Assembly: GCA_902595795.1 (NCBI GenBank)
Contig: CACJRK010000004.1
Span: 1-64,000, forward strand
From: an uncultured Pelagibacteraceae bacterium
GTDB lineage: Bacteria > Pseudomonadota > Alphaproteobacteria > Pelagibacterales > Pelagibacteraceae
DNA length: 64,000 nt
Reading direction: 5' to 3'
The translations under genes and the position numbers were made by a program. Positions 23,267-34,759 of the stretch are shown in pieces; within the stretch, counting starts at the first letter, position 1; each line of letters starts with the position of its first letter. The notes below the pieces were generated by a model. It saw nothing but the letters and a program-made list of their open reading frames with translations, ran no database searches and was not told the DNA's origin.

Positions 23267-23753
23267 TATTTTTATTATTAGCAATTATTTCTAAAATAAT
23301 CATTCCAATTACACCAATAGTTATAAATATATCTGATACATTAAAAATAAACCAATGAAAATCACCTATATGAAAATCTATAAAGTCTGGGACAGCAGAA
23401 TAGTACAAACGATCATGTAAGTTACCAAGTGCTCCTCCAATAACAATTAAAATAGAGAATCTTTTTAAACCTGAGTTTTTAATTGCCATTATTATAAGTA
23501 TAAAAACTATAAATGCTATAACAGCGCTCAATACATTATAAAAAGAATCTCTATCAAAAGAAAAAAGTCCAAAAGCTATTCCTCTATTCCAAATTAGAGT
23601 AATGTTAAGGTATGTAGATGTAAATATTTCTGAATTAAAGTTATTTTTATCAAGATAAATTATATAAAGTTTTGATATTCTATCAAAACCATAGACCAAA
23701 GCTACAATTAACAAATTTAAATAAAAATTTTTGGTTAATTTTTTTGAAATCAT
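23247..23753 (-). CDS. lspA: lipoprotein signal peptidase
   Basis: NRGIAFGLF, GGALGNLHDRLYYSAVPDFIDFHIGDFHWFIFNVSDIFITIG. Confidence 0.96.
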   Translation of the reverse strand: MISKKLTKNFYLNLLIVALVYGFDRISKLYIIYLDKNNFNSEIFTSTYLNITLIWNRGIAFGLFSFDRDSFYNVLSAVIAFIVFILIIMAIKNSGLKRFSILIVIGGALGNLHDRLYYSAVPDFIDFHIGDFHWFIFNVSDIFITIGVIGMIILEIIANNKNNVDKKI

Positions 23754-26467
23754 TCAGAATGTCTTGAGCATGCCTCTTCAGTAATTTTCCAACATACTGG
23801 GCATTTTGAACCCTCGGCTTTTATTGTTTCAACACTTATATCTGAGTTTTGATTGAAAGCTATTTCTGCACTGGAAGTAATGCATAGCTCTGAAAAATCA
23901 ATGTTTTTTGTAATTTCAGATAATTTTTGGTCTAAATTAATTTTTAATTTTGCTTCTAGACTTGACCCAATTTCTTTACTTGCTCGTTTTTCTTCTATGC
24001 TAATATTACATACATTTCTTATCTTAATAAGTTCTAACCATTTTTCATTAAGTTTTTCATTTTTAAATTTATCAGGGAATTCTACAAACTTTTCAAGGTG
24101 AATACTTTTTTGACCCTTAAATAATAATCTAAAAATTTCTTCAGTAGTAAAAGACAAAATAGGAGCAAACCATTTTAAAAGAGCATTTAAAATAATATTA
24201 AGAGTTAAAATTGTTGATTTTCTTTTTTTTGAGTCAATAGGATCACAATAGAGATTGTCTTTTCTAATATCAAAGTAGAAAGAAGATAAATCAACGGTAC
24301 AAAAATTTAATAATTCTTTATACAAATTATGAAAATCGTAATTGCTAAAATATCTTTTAAAATTATTATTTAAAACATAAATTTTATGTAACATTAGCTG
24401 TTCTAACTCAGGTAAATCGTTTACATTGAGTGCATCAAAATTTATTTTTTCAAAATTATCGTTTATATTTCCAAGTAAATATCTAAAAGTATTTCTAATT
24501 TTTCTATAAGATTCAGCATGCTGATCTAGAATTGAATAATCAATTCTTAAATCCTCTGCATAATTTGATGATGCTACCCAAATTCTTAAAATGTCAGCGC
24601 CATACTTTTTTAAGATATCATCAGGTGCAATTACATTTCCTAGTGATTTTGACATTTTTAATCCTTTGCCATCCACAACAAAACCGTGAGATAGAATAGA
24701 TTCAAATGGAGCTCTTCCTCTAGTCCCACATGACTCTAAAAGTGATGAATGAAACCATCCCCTGTGTTGATCAGATCCCTCTAAATACATTGAAGCTGGC
24801 CATTTTAAATCTTCTCTTTTTTCTAATACAAATGAATGAGTTGATCCACTATCAAACCAAACCTCAACGATATCGCTTAATTTATCAAACTCTTCAGCTT
24901 TATATTTATTACCTAAAAATCTCTGAGGATCATCTGAAAACCAGCAATCTGAACCCTCATTCTCATAGATTGAAGCAATATTTTCAATAACATCATCATC
25001 TACTAAAATTTCTTTAGTTTTTTTATTTACGAAAATAGGAAGAGGTACACCCCAAACTCTTTGTCTTGATACACACCAATCAGGCCTAGTTTCGATCATT
25101 GATTTTAATCTCTCCTTACCTTTGCTTGGAAAAAAAACTGTTTCATCTATTGCCTTTAAAGCTTTAGATCTTAATTTATGACTTTCCATAGAAATAAACC
25201 ATTGAGGTGTTGCTCTATGGACAAGTGGTGCTTTAGATCGCCATGAATGTGGATAAGAATGAACTAATTCACCATTAGATAATAAATTTTTTTGCTCTTT
25301 AAGTTTTTCAATTACAATTAAGTTTGCTTTAAAAATATGGATGCCCTCAAACAGTTTAACATTGTTTGTATATTTTCCATCTCCATCAACCGTTTCTATT
25401 GCTTTAATTCCATTGTTTAAGCATAAATTAAAATCATCAGGTCCATGACTTGGGGCACAATGAACAATTCCTGTTCCTTGGTCAGTTGTAACAAATCTCG
25501 CTTCAAGCATTGGAATATCATATTCATACCCAATTTTAATAAAAGGATGGTTACAGATAGTATTTTTAAATTCTTTTCCTTTTAAAGTATGAATTTTTTT
25601 ATAATCTTTTATTCCACAATCTTTAAGAACCGACTCTAATAGAGCTTCCGCAACAACTATTTTTCTGTTTTTAAAATCACCATCATCTCCTAGTTGTAAT
25701 ATCACATAATTGAGAGATTCATTATATGCTAAAGCTTTATTGGCTGGAATTGTCCACGGTGTTGTTGTCCAAATAACAATATCGCTTCCAACTAATTCTT
25801 TTAGATTAGATGATTTAACTGAAAAAGATGTATAAATAGTATCAGATTTATGATCTTGATATTCAACTTCTGCATCTGCAAGAGCTGTTTTTTCAACTGT
25901 TGACCATAAAACTGGTTTGAAACCTCTATATAAACTTCCCTCTTTTAAAAACTTTCCTAGCTCTCTTACAATTTGGGCTTCGGCTCCAAAACTCATAGTG
26001 GAATAATAATTTTCCCAATCTCCTACAACGCCTAAACGTTTAAATTGAGACTTATGAACTTCAATCCATTTTTCTGCAAATGATCGACACTCTTTTCTAA
26101 ACTCAACTACAGGAATTTCATTTTTATTTTTTTTACTTTTTTTATATTGTTCCTCTATTTTCCATTCAATGGGTAGACCATGACAGTCCCATCCTGGGAC
26201 ATATATGCTGTCTTTGCCATCCATTTGATGAAATTTTACAATAATATCTTTCAAGATTTTATTAAGAGCTGTACCCATATGAATATTTCCATTCGCATAA
26301 GGTGGGCCATCGTGAAGAACAAACTTTTCTTTTCCTTTACTTGAGTTTCTTATTTCTTCATAAAGATTTATATTTTGCCAATAATCTAAAATTTCAGGTT
26401 CTCTTGTTGGTAAATTGGCCTTCATAGAAAAAGCTGTTTTTGGCAGATTAATTTGTGATTTACTCAT
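23750..26467 (-). CDS. ileS: isoleucyl-tRNA synthetase
   Basis: HDGPPYANGNIHMGTALNKILKD, GWDCHGLPIEWK, DQHRGWFHSSLL, KMSKSLGNVIAPDDI, C-terminal CPVCW zinc site. Confidence 0.98.
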   Translation of the reverse strand: MSKSQINLPKTAFSMKANLPTREPEILDYWQNINLYEEIRNSSKGKEKFVLHDGPPYANGNIHMGTALNKILKDIIVKFHQMDGKDSIYVPGWDCHGLPIEWKIEEQYKKSKKNKNEIPVVEFRKECRSFAEKWIEVHKSQFKRLGVVGDWENYYSTMSFGAEAQIVRELGKFLKEGSLYRGFKPVLWSTVEKTALADAEVEYQDHKSDTIYTSFSVKSSNLKELVGSDIVIWTTTPWTIPANKALAYNESLNYVILQLGDDGDFKNRKIVVAEALLESVLKDCGIKDYKKIHTLKGKEFKNTICNHPFIKIGYEYDIPMLEARFVTTDQGTGIVHCAPSHGPDDFNLCLNNGIKAIETVDGDGKYTNNVKLFEGIHIFKANLIVIEKLKEQKNLLSNGELVHSYPHSWRSKAPLVHRATPQWFISMESHKLRSKALKAIDETVFFPSKGKERLKSMIETRPDWCVSRQRVWGVPLPIFVNKKTKEILVDDDVIENIASIYENEGSDCWFSDDPQRFLGNKYKAEEFDKLSDIVEVWFDSGSTHSFVLEKREDLKWPASMYLEGSDQHRGWFHSSLLESCGTRGRAPFESILSHGFVVDGKGLKMSKSLGNVIAPDDILKKYGADILRIWVASSNYAEDLRIDYSILDQHAESYRKIRNTFRYLLGNINDNFEKINFDALNVNDLPELEQLMLHKIYVLNNNFKRYFSNYDFHNLYKELLNFCTVDLSSFYFDIRKDNLYCDPIDSKKRKSTILTLNIILNALLKWFAPILSFTTEEIFRLLFKGQKSIHLEKFVEFPDKFKNEKLNEKWLELIKIRNVCNISIEEKRASKEIGSSLEAKLKINLDQKLSEITKNIDFSELCITSSAEIAFNQNSDISVETIKAEGSKCPVCWKITEEACSRHSE

Positions 26468-27387
26468 TTGATATTTTTTGCAATTTTTAAATCAGTTTTT
26501 ATTTGAGCTTTTAATTGATTAACATTTTTAAATTTTTTTTCTTTTCTAATAAACTTTAAAAACTCTACTGATAAAAGTTTATTATAAAGATTTCCAGAAA
26601 AATTAAATAAATGAACTTCTAATAAGATTTTTTTTTGATTAAATGTAGGTCTAAATCCTAAATTAGCAATTCCTTTAAGATATTTAATATTATTTTTCCT
26701 TAGAACTTTAACAGCATAAACACCTGGTTTAGCCAAAACATAATCATGAATATCTATATTGCAGGTTGGGAAACCAATTTTTTTCCCAACTTGTCTCCCC
26801 TTTCTGACAATTCCTTCTATAGTCCAGTTTCTTTCAAGAAGTTTATTTGCTTTTGTTAAAAATCCATTTTCCAAAAGATTTCTTATTAAAGAAGATGATA
26901 CAATTTTTTTATCTTTTATTAATGGTTTTGGTTTAACAACTTTATAATCATAGCTTTTTTCATTTTCAATTAACAAATTAACATTTCCCTCTCTATTATT
27001 TCCAAATCTAAAGTTATTACTTACAAAAATAAATTTAGAATTTAATTTTTTATTAAGAATTTCTTTTATAAAATTTAATGCTTTAGTTTTTGAAAATTTT
27101 TTATCAAATTTTTTTGTTATCACAAAATCAACTTTTAATTTACTAAGTAATTTAATTTTTTGCTCAACATTTGAGAGTCTAAAATTTTTTATTTTTTTAT
27201 TAAAAAACATTTTGGGCATCGGATCAAAATTAATTACACCAATATTTAAATTATGTTTTTTTTTGTATGATTGCGCTAACTTAAATAATTTTTGATGACC
27301 CTTATGTAGACCATCAAAATTACCGATTAAGATAATCGAGCCTTTATGCTTTTTTTGAATATTAAAATTAGAGTAATGTTTTACCAT
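26464..27387 (-). CDS. ribF: riboflavin kinase / FAD synthetase
   Basis: LIGNFDGLHKGHQKLF, SSSLIRNLLENG, GRQVGKKIGFPTCNI, GVYAVKV, EVHLFNFSGNLY. Confidence 0.95.
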   Translation of the reverse strand: MVKHYSNFNIQKKHKGSIILIGNFDGLHKGHQKLFKLAQSYKKKHNLNIGVINFDPMPKMFFNKKIKNFRLSNVEQKIKLLSKLKVDFVITKKFDKKFSKTKALNFIKEILNKKLNSKFIFVSNNFRFGNNREGNVNLLIENEKSYDYKVVKPKPLIKDKKIVSSSLIRNLLENGFLTKANKLLERNWTIEGIVRKGRQVGKKIGFPTCNIDIHDYVLAKPGVYAVKVLRKNNIKYLKGIANLGFRPTFNQKKILLEVHLFNFSGNLYNKLLSVEFLKFIRKEKKFKNVNQLKAQIKTDLKIAKNIK

Positions 27388-28199
27388 TTTAAATCCGACT
27401 GAATAAAATTTACTATCACCTCATATTCTTTTGCAACTTTTTCAATACCTTTATTATTGATTTCATCTTTATGTATTCCATTAGAGATCAATAAGCAGTC
27501 ATAATTTAATAAATTTGCACCTCTTATATCTGTATTTAAATTATCACCAATTGCTAATATTTTTTTATTATTATTATTAGTCGATTGATTATAAACTTCT
27601 GGATGAGGTTTTCCAAAATAAATTACTTGCCCACCCATTTTTTCAAAAACCATAGCAACTGAGCCAGCACACAGCTCTCTTACATTTCCACGATCGACAA
27701 TTAAGTCTGGATTTGTACAAATCATTCTTTTGTTTAAATGATTAGCAAATAAATCTTTGTAATAATTTAAGTCTTTATCAAACTCCTCAAATAAACCAGT
27801 GCATAACAAATACTCACTCTCTTTAATGTCTTCACTTTTATTATCTTTAAATAAATTAAATAAATCAAAATCTCTAGGTGGACCAATATGATAAAATTTT
27901 TTAGATAAAAAATTTTTTTTTAAATAACTTAGTGCTGCCTCACCTGAAGTAAATACATGATCTCTTAAATCTTTATCCATACCCATTTTTTCCAAGAAAT
28001 TTTTAACAGTTTCATTTGGTCTTGGTGCATTTGTTAAAAGTACAAAACTTTTATTTTTTTTTAAAAGTTCTTTAAGAGCAATTATTGCTTTTTCATGTAA
28101 TTTAATTCCATTATGAATTACACCCCATAGGTCTATATAGAAAAGATCGTAATTATCAGCTATTGACTTCAGTCCTGATATATCTAATTTTTTAGTCAT
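27381..28199 (-). CDS. HAD-superfamily hydrolase, NagD-like (TIGR01459-type)
   Basis: YFIDLWGVIHNG-type motif (FYIDLWGVIHNGIKLH), VLLTNAPRP, FGKPHPEVYN, AIGDNLNTDIRGANLL. Confidence 0.88.
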   Translation of the reverse strand: MTKKLDISGLKSIADNYDLFYIDLWGVIHNGIKLHEKAIIALKELLKKNKSFVLLTNAPRPNETVKNFLEKMGMDKDLRDHVFTSGEAALSYLKKNFLSKKFYHIGPPRDFDLFNLFKDNKSEDIKESEYLLCTGLFEEFDKDLNYYKDLFANHLNKRMICTNPDLIVDRGNVRELCAGSVAMVFEKMGGQVIYFGKPHPEVYNQSTNNNNKKILAIGDNLNTDIRGANLLNYDCLLISNGIHKDEINNKGIEKVAKEYEVIVNFIQSDLKW

Positions 28200-28255
28200 A
28201 TTTTTAAGGTATAAACCATAAAATCTCTAATTTACTAGCTTTTTAATAAATCTGT

Positions 28256-28266
28256 ATGAGACTCAT
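28256..28266. promoter_or_regulatory. operator-like palindrome upstream of groESL -35 element
   Basis: Perfect inverted repeat ATGAG-A-CTCAT directly abutting CTTGAAA at 28267. Confidence 0.5.
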
Positions 28267-28294
28267 CTTGAAATAGACAGCGAAATATCTATAT
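28267..28294 (+). promoter_or_regulatory. putative sigma32-type promoter of groESL
   Basis: CTTGAAA (28267-28273); 17 nt after CTTG lies TCTATAT (28288-28294). Same CTTG-N17 architecture as hsp20. Confidence 0.55.
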
Positions 28295-28303
28295 GAAGCT
28301 CAT
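28293..28303. promoter_or_regulatory. second operator-like palindrome, overlapping groESL -10/start region
   Basis: ATGA-AGC-TCAT, 9/11 identical to the 28256-28266 palindrome, 37 bp downstream. Confidence 0.45.
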
Positions 28304-28331
28304 ATTTATAAAGATTTATTAAGGAGATATT

Positions 28332-28622
28332 ATGAAATTTAAACCGTTACATGACAGAGTTTTAATAGAAGTACTAGATAGCAGTGAAAAAACCGCTGGT
28401 GGAATAATTATCCCTGATACAGCGCAAGAAAAACCTCAAGAAGGAAAAGTTGTTGCTATAGGTGGTGGTGCTAAAACTGAGGATGGAAAAATAATTCCAA
28501 TGGATGTGAAAGTTGGTGATAAAGTTTTATTTGGCAAATGGTCAGGAACTGAAGTCAAAATTAATGGGAAAGAATACAGCATAATGAAAGAGTCAGACAT
28601 TATGGGTATTTCAACTAAATAA
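28332..28622 (+). CDS. groES: co-chaperonin GroES
   Basis: [46 protein letters not shown] upstream. Confidence 0.99.
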   Translation: MKFKPLHDRVLIEVLDSSEKTAGGIIIPDTAQEKPQEGKVVAIGGGAKTEDGKIIPMDVKVGDKVLFGKWSGTEVKINGKEYSIMKESDIMGISTK

Positions 28623-30308
<1,686 letters not shown>

Positions 30309-30333
30309 TCCCTCATTTTTTTAAATAAAATTT

Positions 30334-30363
30334 AAAAGGCCATCTTATGATGGCCTTTTTTTT
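30334..30363 (+). terminator. rho-independent terminator after groESL
   Basis: AAAAGGCCATC-TTAT-GATGGCCTTTT 11-bp stem followed by T-run. Confidence 0.93.
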
Positions 30364-30378
30364 ATGTGAAGTTGAATT

Positions 30379-30495
30379 ATGTCGAAAAGATATAGCGGTA
30401 AATCATTCAAAGATTCTAGTGTTAAAAAAAAACCTAAATTAAACTTTAAAGAAAAAAGAAAAATTAAAAAAGATAAGCAAAAAAAGACAAATTAA
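30379..30495 (+). CDS. 38-aa Lys-rich small ORF; not in the supplied ORF track
   Basis: MSKRYSGKSFKDSSVKKKPKLNFKEKRKIKKDKQKKTN*; sits between the groEL terminator and typA. Confidence 0.4.
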   Translation: MSKRYSGKSFKDSSVKKKPKLNFKEKRKIKKDKQKKTN

Positions 30496-30580
30496 TCCTA
30501 AATTTTGAAAATTATTCAAGCCAGATATGAGTTTTTTTGAGTTTTAATATTCTTTTAAATATGTATAAGAGCCAGAATTT

Positions 30581-32407
30581 ATGAGCAATAATATCAGAAA
30601 CATCACAATCATAGCCCATGTTGATCATGGCAAAACTACTTTAATTGATAATTTAATGAAACAAAGTGGTTCATTTAGAGATAATGAAGTAGTTGATGAA
30701 AGATTAATGGACTCGGGAGAGCTTGAAAAAGAGAGAGGAATTACAATTTTAGCAAAACCTGCTTCAATTAATTGGAACAATTCAAGAATAAATATTATAG
30801 ATACTCCAGGCCACAGAGATTTCGCTGCTGAAGTTGAAAGAGTTTTAAGTATGGCTGATGGAGCTCTTTTATTGATAGACTCTGCTGAAGGTGTAATGCC
30901 TCAAACAAAGTTTGTATTATCAAAAGCACTCAAACAAGGATTAAAACCAATTGTTGTTATTAACAAATTAGATAAAGCTGATCAAAGAGCAAATGAAGTT
31001 TTAGATGAAACATTTGATTTATTTGTAAGCTTAGACGCAAATGAAGAACAATTAGATTTTCCAGTTATATATGCAAGTGGAAGATCAGGTTGGGCAGATC
31101 ATGAAGTTGATGGTCCAAGAGAAAATTTAAATCCTTTGTTAAATTTAATTGTTGGTCATGTAAAACCTGCTGAACTTGATAAAACTAAACCTTTTGCAAT
31201 GTTATCAACGCTACTTTATGCAGATAGTTTTTTAGGAAGAAGTTTAGTTGGAAAAATTACACAAGGGACTGCAAAAGCTAATCAATCTATAAAAGCAATT
31301 AATTTAAATGGTGAAAAAGTTGATGAAGGAAAATTAACAAAAATTTTTAGATATGAAGGAACAAAAAAAGTTCCAATAGATGTTGGCGAGGCAGGAGATA
31401 TTGTAGTTGTTGCTGGATTAGAAAAAGCAAACGTTGCTGATACAATATGCGATCTAGAGATTAATAAGCCTATTCCTGCTACTCCGATAGATCCTCCTAC
31501 AATGTCAATTACGATTACTGTTAATACTTCACCTTTAGCTGGAACTGAAGGTAAAAAATTAACCAGTACCCAAATAAGAGATAGATTAGTTCAAGAGGCT
31601 CAAAATAATGTTGGAATTACATTTTCAGAAGACGAGGGAAAGGACTCATTTGTTGTTAGTGGCAGAGGTGAGTTGATGTTGGAAATTCTTTTAACTCAAA
31701 TGAGAAGAGAAGGTTTTGAAATGACAGTAAGCCCTCCAAAAGTTTTATACAAAACTGATGAAAGTGGAAATAAACTTGAGCCAATTGAAGAAATTACAAT
31801 AGACCTTGATGAAGAACATTCATCAAAAGTGATTGATTCGATGAATAGAAGAAAAGGTAAATTAATAGAATTAAAAGACACTGGTACCAATAAAAAAAGA
31901 TTAATTTTTCATGCACCTACTAGAGGCTTAATGGGGTACACAAGTAGATTTCTTACACTTACAAAAGGAAATGGAGTGATCAATAGAATATTCCATAGCT
32001 TTGGTCCTTTTGAAGGTGAAATGGAAGGTAGAAGAAATGGAGCATTAATATCTATGGAACAAGGAAAAGCTGTTGCATTCGCAATATTTAACTTACAGGC
32101 ACGAGGAGAAATGTTTGTTACACATAATGACTCTGTTTATCCTGGAATGATTGTTGGTCTTTCACCTAAACCAGGTGATATGATTATTAATGTAATGAAG
32201 GGTAAGAAATTGACCAATATGAGAACTCAGGGTACTGATGAGAATGTTGCACTTACACCTGTAAGAAAAATGTCAATTGCAGAGCAATTAAGTATGCTTA
32301 ATATAGATGAAGCTCTAGAGATAACTCCAGATTCTTGTAGATTGAGAAAAGCAATTCTAGATCCACACGAAAGAAAAAAAAGCGAAAAAGCTATAGCCGC
32401 AGCTTAA
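30581..32407 (+). CDS. typA: ribosome-associated GTPase TypA/BipA
   Basis: NITIIAHVDHGKTTLIDNLMKQSG, DTPGHRDFAAEVERVL, VINKLDKADQRA, TRGLMGYTSRFLT. Confidence 0.98.
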   Translation: MSNNIRNITIIAHVDHGKTTLIDNLMKQSGSFRDNEVVDERLMDSGELEKERGITILAKPASINWNNSRINIIDTPGHRDFAAEVERVLSMADGALLLIDSAEGVMPQTKFVLSKALKQGLKPIVVINKLDKADQRANEVLDETFDLFVSLDANEEQLDFPVIYASGRSGWADHEVDGPRENLNPLLNLIVGHVKPAELDKTKPFAMLSTLLYADSFLGRSLVGKITQGTAKANQSIKAINLNGEKVDEGKLTKIFRYEGTKKVPIDVGEAGDIVVVAGLEKANVADTICDLEINKPIPATPIDPPTMSITITVNTSPLAGTEGKKLTSTQIRDRLVQEAQNNVGITFSEDEGKDSFVVSGRGELMLEILLTQMRREGFEMTVSPPKVLYKTDESGNKLEPIEEITIDLDEEHSSKVIDSMNRRKGKLIELKDTGTNKKRLIFHAPTRGLMGYTSRFLTLTKGNGVINRIFHSFGPFEGEMEGRRNGALISMEQGKAVAFAIFNLQARGEMFVTHNDSVYPGMIVGLSPKPGDMIINVMKGKKLTNMRTQGTDENVALTPVRKMSIAEQLSMLNIDEALEITPDSCRLRKAILDPHERKKSEKAIAAA

Positions 32408-33051
32408 TCAAAAGTTTTATCAACTAAATAAAGTCCTAACGCAACACATGGTCCTATACCAAATGCAAATAATAATGTTCCAATCCCTACTGTACCTCCT
32501 AAATACCATCCAATACTAACAACTGAAATTTCTAATGTTGCTCTCACTACAGCTATAGGAAAATTAGTTAATTTTTGTAATCCTATCATTAGTCCATCTC
32601 TAGGACCGGCTCCTAAATTTGATACCAGGTAAATACCCCCGCCTATTCCAACCATGATTACAGAAATTATAGCTAACATTAATTGATAAATATAATTTGA
32701 TGGTGTTGGAATATATTTTACGCAAAGATCAATCATAATTGCAATTATCAAAGCATTAAATATTGTACCCATCCCCGGTTTTTGTCCAAGAGGGATCCAT
32801 AAAATTAAAACAGCAATACTTATTAACAATGTGATAGTTCCAATACTTAAATTAATATTTAAGGAAATACCTTGGGCCAAAACACTCCAAGGAGAGGCTC
32901 CTGTGAATGAAACAATTAACAATCCTTCGCCTAATCCAAATAAAGACAAACCAAAACATAAGAAAAAAAATGTAGAAAACTTTGGTTTAAAATTAAATGG
33001 TTTTTCTGAGCTCCATTTTACTTTTGGAATATTTTTTATTTTTAAAAACAT
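32404..33051 (-). CDS. YczE/YitT-like membrane protein
   Basis: Multi-TM protein with GASPWSVLAQGI and GIYLVSNLGAGPRDGLMIGLQ motifs. Confidence 0.75.
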   Translation of the reverse strand: MFLKIKNIPKVKWSSEKPFNFKPKFSTFFFLCFGLSLFGLGEGLLIVSFTGASPWSVLAQGISLNINLSIGTITLLISIAVLILWIPLGQKPGMGTIFNALIIAIMIDLCVKYIPTPSNYIYQLMLAIISVIMVGIGGGIYLVSNLGAGPRDGLMIGLQKLTNFPIAVVRATLEISVVSIGWYLGGTVGIGTLLFAFGIGPCVALGLYLVDKTFD

Positions 33052-33104
33052 AATTGTAATAAGCTATATCTATTGATGAAAAATTCTAATATTGTAATCA
33101 GCAA

Positions 33105-33785
33105 ATGAAAAAGTTTGCAGTTATTTTAGTTGTTGTGTTTTTCTCATCAATTTCTTTAGCCCATATAGGTCATTATAACAAATTTGACAAAATAGAAATG
33201 GAGATCTTGAGAAATGATGAAGTAATTGGGTATAATAATTATTTTTTTAAAAGAGATGGTGAAAAAACTATAGTAAAAAATCAATATAAATTTGAGGTAA
33301 AATTACTATCTGCAACAATATTCAAAGTAGAAGGATACGGTGAAGAAATTTATTTAAAAGATAATTTAATATCTTTTCAGTCAAAAACGCTTCAAAATAA
33401 AAAAGAAAAATTCGTAAATTTAAAATTAGATAAAAATAATAAAAAGTTTGATATCAAGGGATCTTCATATTCAGGTGAAGCTTCTATTAAAAATATTATT
33501 GGAAATTGGTGGAGTCATAAAATTTTACAAGCAGAAAGCCAAATAAGTCCTATTTCTGGAAGTATAAAAGAACAAATAGTTACTTTTATTGGGAAGGAAA
33601 ATATTTCAATTAATGGCAAACAATACGAAACAGATCATTTCAAACTTACATCTAAAGATATGTCTCTTCCTGAAGATAAAAAATTAAATTTTAACATTTG
33701 GCTTGATAAAAAAACTTCAGTTATTGTTAAAATTACATATAAGAGAATGGGTAATTGGGAATATCGCTTAAAAAATCTTGAATAA
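33105..33785 (+). CDS. secreted protein, DUF6134/DUF3108-like
   Basis: N-terminal signal peptide MKKFAVILVVVFFSSISLAH; beta-rich with HFKLTSKD...LNFNIWLDKKTSVIVKITYKRMGNWEYRL. Confidence 0.55.
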   Translation: MKKFAVILVVVFFSSISLAHIGHYNKFDKIEMEILRNDEVIGYNNYFFKRDGEKTIVKNQYKFEVKLLSATIFKVEGYGEEIYLKDNLISFQSKTLQNKKEKFVNLKLDKNNKKFDIKGSSYSGEASIKNIIGNWWSHKILQAESQISPISGSIKEQIVTFIGKENISINGKQYETDHFKLTSKDMSLPEDKKLNFNIWLDKKTSVIVKITYKRMGNWEYRLKNLE

Positions 33786-33787
33786 AA

Positions 33788-34759
33788 TTATTTATTTATT
33801 TTTTTAAAAAGATCGTTTGCACTTATCCATCCGGCCTCTACTCTAGGACCTACAAACCAATCTGCACACACACCTAAATTAAATTTAGTATTCCAATAAC
33901 TTTTAACTTTTAAGGGTTTAGAATTTGAAGAATATTTCCAACCATGATTTAATGAAGTTAATATTTTTTTTTTTTCAATTCCAGTAAGTTGAAAAAAACG
34001 ATCAATCAAAATCTTTGAATTTTTTTCTTTATTTTCTCTATTTTTATTTATTTTTTTGTTTGACCATAGGCTTGTGCTTTGTAAAGTCCATAAATCATAA
34101 TTACTTTTAAATCTTTTTTTACTATTTTCTTTAGCAGCCCACCCTAAAATTTTGTCGTCAAATAAATAACTCGATATGTTTTTATTTGTTTTTTGCATTT
34201 CAATCATGACTGTAATATTTGCATCCATTTTAATATTTTGTTTGATGAATGGATCTTTTATAAATTTTTTTGATAATTTTTTTAATTGTGGGAATGGGCA
34301 AGTTAATATCAATTTATCATAATATTTTATTTGGTTGTTCTTAAAATATAATTTCCATTTATGATTTATAAATTTAATCTTATCTAACTCACTTTGAAAA
34401 TTACATTTTATATTCTTTATTAAATGTTTGCTAATATCGTTGTTGCCTTTACAGCCAATTATTTTAACATGATTTTTATTTTCTTTTTTTAATTTGTTTA
34501 AAAAAATATGTTTGCCACTCCATTTTTTTAGAATTTTTTTTTTACATAAAATTGTAATAAATTTTTTAAATTGAATTGATTTTGGAGAAATATATTGTGC
34601 TCCGTGGTCAAATCCTTTTGACTTATTTAATCTTTTAAAAGAAGATCTGCCACCCGGACCTCGAGCTTTATCATAAATATGTACAGAATTTTTTTTGCTT
34701 AAAAGATTGGCTATTGTCGCTCCTGAAATTCCAGAGCCAATGACACAATAACTGCTCAT
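33788..34759 (-). CDS. FAD-dependent amine oxidase-like / renalase-like oxidoreductase
   Basis: CVIGSGISGATIANLLSKKNSVHIYDKARGPGGRSS nucleotide-binding motif, FDHGAQYIS, C-terminal GVCADWFVGPRVEAGWISA. Confidence 0.8.
   Translation of the reverse strand: MSSYCVIGSGISGATIANLLSKKNSVHIYDKARGPGGRSSFKRLNKSKGFDHGAQYISPKSIQFKKFITILCKKKILKKWSGKHIFLNKLKKENKNHVKIIGCKGNNDISKHLIKNIKCNFQSELDKIKFINHKWKLYFKNNQIKYYDKLILTCPFPQLKKLSKKFIKDPFIKQNIKMDANITVMIEMQKTNKNISSYLFDDKILGWAAKENSKKRFKSNYDLWTLQSTSLWSNKKINKNRENKEKNSKILIDRFFQLTGIEKKKILTSLNHGWKYSSNSKPLKVKSYWNTKFNLGVCADWFVGPRVEAGWISANDLFKKINK

Noticed and set aside
30504-30531. Possible sigma32-type promoter upstream of typA (TTTGAAA...CCAGATATGAG)
   Set aside because: Spacing (10 nt) differs from the hsp20 and groESL promoters and the -35 lacks the leading C.
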